This document shows, piece by piece, positions 1-6,777 of a stretch of 8,266 bases of DNA. The DNA comes from Bacteroides sp. (GTDB lineage Bacteria > Bacteroidota > Bacteroidia > Bacteroidales > Bacteroidaceae): NCBI GenBank assembly GCA_019412865.1, contig DXOJ01000632.1, positions 1 to 8,266 of the forward strand. Reading direction: 5' to 3'. The stretch's first letter is position 1. Each line of letters starts with the position of its first letter. The position numbers and the translations under genes are program-made. Under the pieces are notes generated by a model. It did not search any database and had not been told where the DNA came from. It saw only the letters and a program-made list of their open reading frames with translations.

Positions 1-28
1 GGCAGCGTCAGATGTGTATAAGAGACAG
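1..28 (+). other. Nextera/Tn5 sequencing-adapter remnant (not genomic)
   Basis: These bases match the 3' 28 bases of the Illumina Nextera read-1 transposase adapter. Bases 10-28 read AGATGTGTATAAGAGACAG, the engineered Tn5 mosaic end, and bases 1-9 (GGCAGCGTC) are the adapter-specific part that precedes it. A natural Tn5 insertion would not carry this primer stretch. The sequence is leftover library DNA at a contig end and should be masked. Genomic sequence begins at about base 29. Confidence 0.97.
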
Positions 29-76
29 CTCTCATCCGATTAATTCTTAACTAAGTGATTATTCATAAATAAATTC
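29..76 (+). other. Leader remnant upstream of the SusC-like gene
   Basis: These 48 AT-rich bases separate the adapter from the first start codon. I see no Bacteroides-type -7 element (TAnnTTTG) with a -33 TTTG, no terminator-like hairpin and no strong Shine-Dalgarno site. The A/T-rich run just before the ATG is usual for translation starts in this phylum. The promoter is probably further upstream, beyond the contig break. Confidence 0.5.
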
Positions 77-3000
77 ATGAAAAACATGAAACAACGATTT
101 TCTCAGCACATGAGATACTATGAAAGAAGTCTCATTTTTATTTTAATGCTGTTCAGCGTTTCGGTCATGCAAGCACAGAACCGGACAGTCAAAGGAACAG
201 TGACTGATGCACAAGGTGAGCCTATTATCGGTGCTAATGTAGTGATAGTGGGCGGAACAAAAGGTGTAATAACCGATCTTGATGGGAAGTACTCTATTCA
301 GGCTCCTGAAAACGGTGCTGTGTTGAAGTTCTCTTATATTGGTTTTAAAACAAAATCATTCAATGTAGTAAAAGGAAAGAATGTATTAAACGTGACCTTG
401 GAGGAAGATGCCGTGATGCTGGAACAGACAGTGGTAACAGCGATGGACTTGCGCCGCGATGAAAAATCTCTTTCTACTGCTTTCCAGAAAATGGACGTAA
501 CAAGTATGACCGAAAACCGGGATGCCGGATTCGTAAACATGCTGGCAGGTAAAGTGGCAGGATTACAGGTAATCTCCAATGGTGCCGCCGGTTCAGCCAC
601 CGTACGTATTCGTGGTGCCAACTCTATTTCCGGTAACAACCAGCCACTTTATGTAATCGACGGTGTACCTATTATTAATGATGTGACCGGTGGTGAAATC
701 GACTATGGTAACCCGGCTAACAGTATCAACCCCGACGACATCGAAAACATCGTCGTTCTGAAAGGAGCCAACGCTTCCGCCCTCTATGGTTCGGACGCAG
801 CCAATGGCGCTATATTGATTACAACCAAGAAAGCCGGTCAAAGAAGCGGTTTAGGTATTACGTACTCCACCAATGTGCAATTCACAGAATTCTCACAATA
901 TCCCATCTATCAGAACATATATGGTGGAGGACACATCAACCGTTTTGAAAATAACAAAGCCAACTCATTCAATGGCGATGTCAAGGTTCCTTATGATCCC
1001 AACATGCCTTATGGTATCCAACGAATGGGAGGTTATGATAATTCCCGCTCATGGGGTATGCCGATGTTAGGTTTTCAGGTAGTAGGACGCAACGGAGAAC
1101 TCAAATCTTATGTGCCCACTCCGGAGAATACCACCTCTATGTACCAGACTGCTTACTCCTGGACAAACAGTATCTCCATTGAGCGTGCCACCGAACACGT
1201 CTCCACCCGTATCGGTTTTACTAACCTGCGAAGTGACGACGTATTGGAAGGACTGAATAATCTTACCCGTAACGCCTTCAACGTACGTTCTAACGTGAAG
1301 TTGACCAAAGCATTGGATGTCGATCTGAATGGTCGCTATACGCATGAGCACGTCAACAATCGTTCTTATCGTAACAATTCAGACCGTAACCCGATCTATA
1401 CACTGATGGACATGCCCCGTGACCTTTCCATACAGGAAATGTATCCCTGGAAAGATGAAAATGGAAAACCGACCGCCCTTCAGTTTAAGAGTCCGGTGTG
1501 GATGCTGAACGAGCTTTCCAACCAAGACAAGAAAGAATGGTTGCTGGCCGATGTGACAGTAAACTACAAGATCACCAACGACCTGAAGTTGCGTTTGAAA
1601 GCTGTCCTAGACTTAAACATGAAAGAGGGTTATGAATTCCGCAATATGTATACTCCGGGGGATGCCGACGGATTTTACAAAGAATTCACTGAAAAAGCAC
1701 GTAACTATACTTATGAAGCAATGCTTTCTTACAACAAGACCTGGAAAGACTTCAACATATCCGCCAGTGTGGGTGCCAATTCACAGGACTTCCTGTTCAA
1801 GAAGCAGAACTCGGAAATCGGAACTTTGGCTACCTCCGACTTTATCTCTCTTACAAACAACGGTGCCACCATCAAATCATGGCCGGAATATAACGCGAAG
1901 AAAAAGCAGGCAATCTATGGAACAGTCAGTGTAGGTTATAAAGATTTCATTTATGTCGATGTAACCGGACGTAACGACTGGTCGTCCGCCCTGCCTTCTG
2001 ACAACCGCTCTTATTTCTATTCTTCTTATGGTGCCAGTTTCGTACTGACAGAATTGGTGAAGAGTATTCCGAAAGATTGGTTATCCTATGCCAAGATCCG
2101 TGGTTCCTATGCTAAAGTAGGTAATGATACCGGTTTCGACCAGTTACTGAACGGATTCAGTTATAATACTTCTTATCTGGGAGACATGGCTTGGTTTGAA
2201 AGTGAAAACAAACGGAAAACCAATACGCTGAAACCGGAAAGCACGACTTCTTTTGAGACAGGTTTAGACCTGCGCTTCCTGAAAGACCGAGCTTCCTTCA
2301 GTTTCACTTACTATAACAAGAATACCAAAAACCAAATTCTGACTTCCACCATCAACGGCGTAAGCGGCTATGGAGAAGCCTTGTTCAACGCCGGTGAAGT
2401 TAAGAACTGGGGATATGAAGTGACATTGGGAGTTATTCCTTTCAAGAACAAAGATTGGGAATGGAAAGTAGACATCAACTGGGCTAAAAATAACTCTGAA
2501 GTAGTTTCGCTGGCAAACGGTATGGACTACATGACACTGACTACCGTTCAAAACAGTGTAGAACTACGTATCGTGAAAGGTGAGCCACTGGTAAGTCTCT
2601 ATTGCCGCGAGCCGTGGAAAACGAATGATGAAGGACAGGTATTGGTAGGAGCTAACGGCCGGCCGCTGTCAGGTGAAGCCAGATTCCTCGCCAGTGTAGA
2701 GCCGAAATGGACCGGTAGTATCCGTACTTCGCTCCGTTGGAAAGATTTGTCTTTCTCTGCCATGTTCGACATTCGTATGGGTGGACATGTATGGTCGGAG
2801 ACTGCCTTCCAATCTTCCCGTAATGCGCAATCTATCATGTCAATGGGGGGACGTACCGAACATTTGTTTGCTGATATGATTCTCAACGAAGGCGACCAGA
2901 CCGGTTACCTCGGCATCCTGGATTCAAAATACGTGCCCAACGGCAAGAGCAACATTTACATGGACGCTTCCCGCCCGAAAGGTATGAATATCCCCGGAGC

Positions 3001-3364
3001 CGTTTACGACAGTTCCGTACCGGGACTGGCAGGACAACCTTGTCAAGCCTGGATCAAACCGATTGACTATTGGACCAATGACAGCGGTAAGAATGGTGAG
3101 CTTTATTTGTACGACGCCTCTTACGTAAAACTGAAAGAAATCTCTTTAGGGTACAACATTCCTAAGAATTGGTTGAGAAAGATAGGTTTCATACAATCCA
3201 TGAGAGTTTCGGCCGTAGGTAGAAACGTAGCTATCCTTCACCAGAAAACACCCAAAGGGATAGACCCGGAAGCTACTTCTTCCATGGGAATCCAACAGGG
3301 TCTGGAACGAGGCTTTAACTTACCTACTTCCAGTTACGGTTTCGATTTTAAAATAACCTTTTAA
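77..3364 (+). CDS. SusC/RagA-family TonB-linked outer-membrane transporter
   Basis: A 1095-residue TonB-dependent outer-membrane barrel that would import oligosaccharides into the periplasm with the adjacent SusD-like lipoprotein. A basic N-region is followed by a hydrophobic core (about 19-30) and a likely signal peptidase I site after Ala33. Next come a carboxypeptidase-regulatory-like beta domain (about 37-112), a TonB-box-like stretch (LEQTVVTA, 115-122) and the plug domain, with VRIRG (176-180), LYVIDGVPI (191-199) and ANGAILITT (242-250). The barrel carries typical SusC motifs: GRNDWSS (631-637) and YDASYVKLKEISLGYNIP (1012-1029). It ends in Phe, as expected for BAM-dependent insertion. 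Length is normal for SusC. There is no STN domain, so anti-sigma signalling through this protein is unlikely. The start at 77 is the first ATG; an ATG at 86 (Met4) is also possible and would shorten a long N-region. The substrate cannot be told from the sequence. Confidence 0.97.
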   Translation: MKNMKQRFSQHMRYYERSLIFILMLFSVSVMQAQNRTVKGTVTDAQGEPIIGANVVIVGGTKGVITDLDGKYSIQAPENGAVLKFSYIGFKTKSFNVVKGKNVLNVTLEEDAVMLEQTVVTAMDLRRDEKSLSTAFQKMDVTSMTENRDAGFVNMLAGKVAGLQVISNGAAGSATVRIRGANSISGNNQPLYVIDGVPIINDVTGGEIDYGNPANSINPDDIENIVVLKGANASALYGSDAANGAILITTKKAGQRSGLGITYSTNVQFTEFSQYPIYQNIYGGGHINRFENNKANSFNGDVKVPYDPNMPYGIQRMGGYDNSRSWGMPMLGFQVVGRNGELKSYVPTPENTTSMYQTAYSWTNSISIERATEHVSTRIGFTNLRSDDVLEGLNNLTRNAFNVRSNVKLTKALDVDLNGRYTHEHVNNRSYRNNSDRNPIYTLMDMPRDLSIQEMYPWKDENGKPTALQFKSPVWMLNELSNQDKKEWLLADVTVNYKITNDLKLRLKAVLDLNMKEGYEFRNMYTPGDADGFYKEFTEKARNYTYEAMLSYNKTWKDFNISASVGANSQDFLFKKQNSEIGTLATSDFISLTNNGATIKSWPEYNAKKKQAIYGTVSVGYKDFIYVDVTGRNDWSSALPSDNRSYFYSSYGASFVLTELVKSIPKDWLSYAKIRGSYAKVGNDTGFDQLLNGFSYNTSYLGDMAWFESENKRKTNTLKPESTTSFETGLDLRFLKDRASFSFTYYNKNTKNQILTSTINGVSGYGEALFNAGEVKNWGYEVTLGVIPFKNKDWEWKVDINWAKNNSEVVSLANGMDYMTLTTVQNSVELRIVKGEPLVSLYCREPWKTNDEGQVLVGANGRPLSGEARFLASVEPKWTGSIRTSLRWKDLSFSAMFDIRMGGHVWSETAFQSSRNAQSIMSMGGRTEHLFADMILNEGDQTGYLGILDSKYVPNGKSNIYMDASRPKGMNIPGAVYDSSVPGLAGQPCQAWIKPIDYWTNDSGKNGELYLYDASYVKLKEISLGYNIPKNWLRKIGFIQSMRVSAVGRNVAILHQKTPKGIDPEATSSMGIQQGLERGFNLPTSSYGFDFKITF

Positions 3365-3369
3365 CAGCG

Positions 3370-5364
3370 ATGACGATGAAAAAGTACTTATACACACTAT
3401 GTACCGCAGCCCTGTTGGGATTGGCAACTTCTTGCGTGGATGGTTTCGACGCAACCAACCAGAATCCCAACAAACTATATCTGGATGAAATTGATATCCA
3501 GAAGATATTCCCGGGTACTATCTACAAGTCTTTGGACGTATTATCCGAAATGAACTATAACTATTACGCCTATATGGCACGCTACGTAGTGTCCTGGACC
3601 AGCCCGCAGAGTTCGGACAATGTAGGTGACCGTTTTTATAACTTCTACAAAAAGGTGTTAGGTGACGTAGCTATTATGGAAAGTAAATACAGTCAAGACA
3701 CCAACGGAAACTACTGGGCAATACTCACCACCTGGAAAGCCTACCTCTACTCGGTACTAACAGGTACTTGGGGACCGGTTCCGATGGATGCAGCGTGTAA
3801 AGAAACATACGGAAACGTATATTACTACAACAGCGAAGCCGAAGCATATATGCAAATACTCCGTTGGCTGGATCAGGCAGTGGAAACTTTCGACCCGAAC
3901 GGAACCAAAATGCTGAAAGACCCTTTCTATCCTTCAGCCGGCGGCGACAGTGATATCGAGAAGTGGCGTAAATTTGCCAACTCCCTGCGTCTGGACGTAG
4001 CTATCCGCATGATGAACATGAAAAAAAGCCCTGAAGCTATCTCCATGGCACGCGAACAGATAGAAAAAGCATTGAACGAAACCAACCGCAACTACCTGTT
4101 CAGCTCCAACAACGACAATGCAGCAGGACGCTATGGTACCGACCCCAACGCCGACGTTTCTTTATACTACAACCGTATCTTGAAAGAATTCGACCTGGGT
4201 ACCAAACTGGAAACAGAAATAGGCGGACTGACTTACCCGGCCATGAACGAATATTTCTTCTGTTATATGCGCTCTTACAAAGACCCGCGTTTGAGCAAAT
4301 ATGCACAAACCTCCCGTCTCAACGAGAGTGGCGACTACCGTGCCGTAGTAAGAGACTCCCTTTGGTCGAAAGCGGAAGAGAAATACATACAAGTATCATA
4401 CAGAATTCCTTTCCTTCCCCGCTTCGAACTGAAACAGACACCCAGCGGATGGATTGTCGGTAAGGATGAGCATAACAACAACCTCCAAAGTCTCTACTCC
4501 ACAGCTTCCGTCAGTATCGAAGGCTATACGTATGCTTTGATCCAACGTGATTTTATCAAACAGGACGCAAAGGTGAAACTGCTGACATGGGCGGACGTAA
4601 ACTTCATGCTTGCTGAAATCCAGTTACGTAAAGACGAATGGGGCATAAATGTAGCATTGCCGCAGAGTGCCGAACAATATTATTACAACGGCATTACCGC
4701 TTCCATGAACGAATACAACGTCACTGCAGGAATCTCCGAATACACAGAACGCAACGGTGTCAAATGGAATACCAACGGATTGGGGTGCCGCGACTATCGC
4801 GCCTTCTACAAAGCTGATATCAACGGAAAAGGCGGTTATAAGAACAATCTGGAACAAGTGTGGAAGCAACGTTACATCGCCGACTACTTCAACGGATTCG
4901 CCGGATGGACCCTGGAACGCAGAACACGTGTGATGAACTATCCTCCTATTTTCTACAACGGAACTCCGAACAATTACGGAACCTACGGTGCCAACCAGTT
5001 CGACCCGGTTCCCGAACGTTTGCAATATCCTACGGACGAGCGCAACTGGAACATGAACTATTACCGTGAAGCCTGCCGTATGCTGCAATCCACGTCACAG
5101 GTTCCCCGTTCGGACGGAAACTACAACGACAACTTCTTTACCCCGTTGGGTATCGGCGGACCATACAACCAAGAAGGTCTGTACGAACGTTGGAAAGGTG
5201 GCCAGCTAATGTATAATAACGAAATGGTAGCCCGTTGGTATGGCGACACGATTGAAGAATTTGTCGAAAATGTACTGGAAGATTATCCGGAATATGCTTC
5301 CCTGCAAGGAGAAGAGCGCCTGGCGGCAAGTATCAAGTTTGTACGCATAGAAGAAAATAAATAA
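3370..5364 (+). CDS. SusD/RagB-family outer-membrane lipoprotein
   Basis: The surface glycan-binding lid that would sit on the SusC-like barrel encoded 5 bases upstream. A lipoprotein signal peptide ends at Cys22 (LATSC; Ala at -3 is a little off the usual Leu), followed by the typical acidic start and NQNPN at 30-34. Family motifs include LTWADVNFMLAEI (405-417), the helix-repeat segment seen in SusD proteins, and EQVWKQRYIADYFNG (495-509). PERLQYPTDE (548-557) matches the region that normally lies close to the C-terminus. The pattern fits the SusD-like_2 branch better than classical starch SusD. At 664 residues it is longer than starch SusD (about 550), mainly through roughly 95 residues after this motif. 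Start: ATG at 3370; the ATG at 3376 gives MKKYLYTL and is equally plausible, and neither has a clear Shine-Dalgarno site. The ligand is unknown. Confidence 0.95.
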   Translation: MTMKKYLYTLCTAALLGLATSCVDGFDATNQNPNKLYLDEIDIQKIFPGTIYKSLDVLSEMNYNYYAYMARYVVSWTSPQSSDNVGDRFYNFYKKVLGDVAIMESKYSQDTNGNYWAILTTWKAYLYSVLTGTWGPVPMDAACKETYGNVYYYNSEAEAYMQILRWLDQAVETFDPNGTKMLKDPFYPSAGGDSDIEKWRKFANSLRLDVAIRMMNMKKSPEAISMAREQIEKALNETNRNYLFSSNNDNAAGRYGTDPNADVSLYYNRILKEFDLGTKLETEIGGLTYPAMNEYFFCYMRSYKDPRLSKYAQTSRLNESGDYRAVVRDSLWSKAEEKYIQVSYRIPFLPRFELKQTPSGWIVGKDEHNNNLQSLYSTASVSIEGYTYALIQRDFIKQDAKVKLLTWADVNFMLAEIQLRKDEWGINVALPQSAEQYYYNGITASMNEYNVTAGISEYTERNGVKWNTNGLGCRDYRAFYKADINGKGGYKNNLEQVWKQRYIADYFNGFAGWTLERRTRVMNYPPIFYNGTPNNYGTYGANQFDPVPERLQYPTDERNWNMNYYREACRMLQSTSQVPRSDGNYNDNFFTPLGIGGPYNQEGLYERWKGGQLMYNNEMVARWYGDTIEEFVENVLEDYPEYASLQGEERLAASIKFVRIEENK

Positions 5365-5386
5365 TAAAATAAACAGAAAGACAGTT

Positions 5387-6748
5387 ATGAAACTAATGAA
5401 ATACATTACCGGATGCTCCGCAGCTTTGCTACTTCTTGCGGCATGCAGCAAGGAAGAGGGTCCGAGCATCGATGACTACTTCTTGAACTACGAGATTCCG
5501 GAAATTCCTGTCACCGAAGATTATCAGGTAGGCATTTTCTACTACAAAGGGAATGACATTACCACCAGACCGAACGGTGATCCCAACTTCACCCGTTGGG
5601 AACTTCTGACACTGACCGATAAGGAATTGAGCGCAAAGAACGACTATAACAACCTGACACCGCAAGTAATGCCCGAATCACAAAAGGACGGTTACTTACA
5701 GCCGGACGCAGGAAGTCAGAGCTACCGCATGATTCCGATGGTGCAAAAGCACGTAGACGATTGCATTGAAGCAGGCGCAAACTTTATCATCCTGCCCGAA
5801 GCAGGCGCAGACTTGGGTAAAGGCCCCGGCACAGAAATCAATCAGGGAGACTCTTTGTTCATCACAATGATGCTGGGACGTTCCGGTAGAGGTGGCAAAC
5901 GCTTGCCGATGCCGCACCTAGGACAACCGGGAATAGACTTTGTAGATCTGAAAACAATGAAAATTGTGGTGAGTGTCAACTGGAACAACATCGTCGACCT
6001 GCCTCCCACGTTATCTTCAACCAACTGTATCGAGACTGCCGCCGGAAAGGTATACGACGGTATCACCTATACCCGTCAACAACTACTGAACAACTTCTTC
6101 AGCAAAATAGGCTGTTACTTCTCGGACGACCGTTACTACAAACTCGGTGGCACGCGCCCGGTGGTTTACATCAAGAACAAGACAGGCGAAATCTACGCAC
6201 AAGAGTCCAAAGCCATGTACGACGGCATCCGGAAAGCAGTGAAAGAAGCCACCGGCTATGACATCTACATCATGGTGGAAAGTGCGGACGTATGGTGTAA
6301 CCAGATGCGTTACCAATACTTCTACATGGAAGGTGGTGTAGACGCCGTGGCCAGCCGTAACATGTACGACCAGTCGGAAATGAGCCGTTCCTACATGTAT
6401 CCGCAAATGATAGACCAGAACTGGAAGTACAACCGCGAGACAGCATTGCCAGCCTTCGGCAACGGCACCATGGAGTTTATTCCTACTGTTGGCCCGTCCT
6501 GGAACAAGTTGGTACAAGACGGACGCGGTTCCGTCGGTAACTCTCCGATTGTGAAGAAAGATCCTGCCACCTACCGTACCATGTGTAACGTAGCCAAGAT
6601 GAATGCCGGACGCAACCGCCTGATTCTGGTCGACTCTTACAACAAATACAACTTCGACTCATTCATTGAGCCGACAGTAGAAAACTATGGCAACGGATAC
6701 GGAAAGACTTATCTGGAAATTACCCGCCAGCAATTCAAGAAGAACTAA
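5387..6748 (+). CDS. Surface lipoprotein with GH71/GH99-like (WbsX-like) TIM-barrel pattern, possibly non-catalytic
   Basis: A 453-residue lipoprotein with a clear lipobox (LAAC, Cys20). SKEEG follows the Cys; Lys-acidic-acidic here resembles the Bacteroidetes surface-export signal. The mature part shows patterns I associate with GH99/GH71-like and WbsX proteins: VGIFYYKGN as first strand; a Pro...DGYLQPD...H..DCIEAGANFIILPE segment ending at Glu138; YF...RYYKLGGTRPVVYIK (244-263, compare YF.dpnY..idGrPvv.iy); and C-terminal DSYNKYNFDSFIEP (416-429) followed by a YG...YLE stretch. The last aligns without gaps to the GH99-type SFNEWHEGTQIEP motif, but Lys420 and Phe423 replace the two Glu. It may be a glycan-binding pseudo-enzyme or use other acids (Glu138, Glu298 and Asp301 are at strand-end-like positions). 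Gap to SusD is 22 A-rich bases. Start ATG 5387; Met4 (5396) is an alternative. Fold moderately sure, activity unsure. Confidence 0.75.
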   Translation: MKLMKYITGCSAALLLLAACSKEEGPSIDDYFLNYEIPEIPVTEDYQVGIFYYKGNDITTRPNGDPNFTRWELLTLTDKELSAKNDYNNLTPQVMPESQKDGYLQPDAGSQSYRMIPMVQKHVDDCIEAGANFIILPEAGADLGKGPGTEINQGDSLFITMMLGRSGRGGKRLPMPHLGQPGIDFVDLKTMKIVVSVNWNNIVDLPPTLSSTNCIETAAGKVYDGITYTRQQLLNNFFSKIGCYFSDDRYYKLGGTRPVVYIKNKTGEIYAQESKAMYDGIRKAVKEATGYDIYIMVESADVWCNQMRYQYFYMEGGVDAVASRNMYDQSEMSRSYMYPQMIDQNWKYNRETALPAFGNGTMEFIPTVGPSWNKLVQDGRGSVGNSPIVKKDPATYRTMCNVAKMNAGRNRLILVDSYNKYNFDSFIEPTVENYGNGYGKTYLEITRQQFKKN

Positions 6749-6777
6749 AATGCTAACTCTTTAATGATAGAAAGAAT

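Noticed and set aside
10..28. A natural Tn5 or IS50 end
   Set aside because: The sequence is the engineered mosaic end, not a wild-type outside or inside end, and bases 1-9 are synthetic adapter sequence.
3365..3369. Possible internal promoter or terminator between the SusC-like and SusD-like genes
   Set aside because: The gap is only 5 bases with no structure, which points to co-transcription.
4624..5088. A 154-codon open frame on the minus strand
   Set aside because: It lies fully inside the SusD-like gene, has no recognisable domain or start context, and is explained by the codon pattern of the real gene.
5768..5809. A 12-base direct repeat (GAAGCAGGCGCA) 30 bases apart
   Set aside because: It encodes EAGAN and EAGAD within one barrel strand region. 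There are only two copies, so this is coincidental codon reuse and not a repeat element.
6083..6517. A 144-codon open frame on the minus strand
   Set aside because: It is antisense to the middle of the GH99-like gene. Its His/Val-rich translation looks like the reverse complement of Tyr/Asp/Asn-rich codons.
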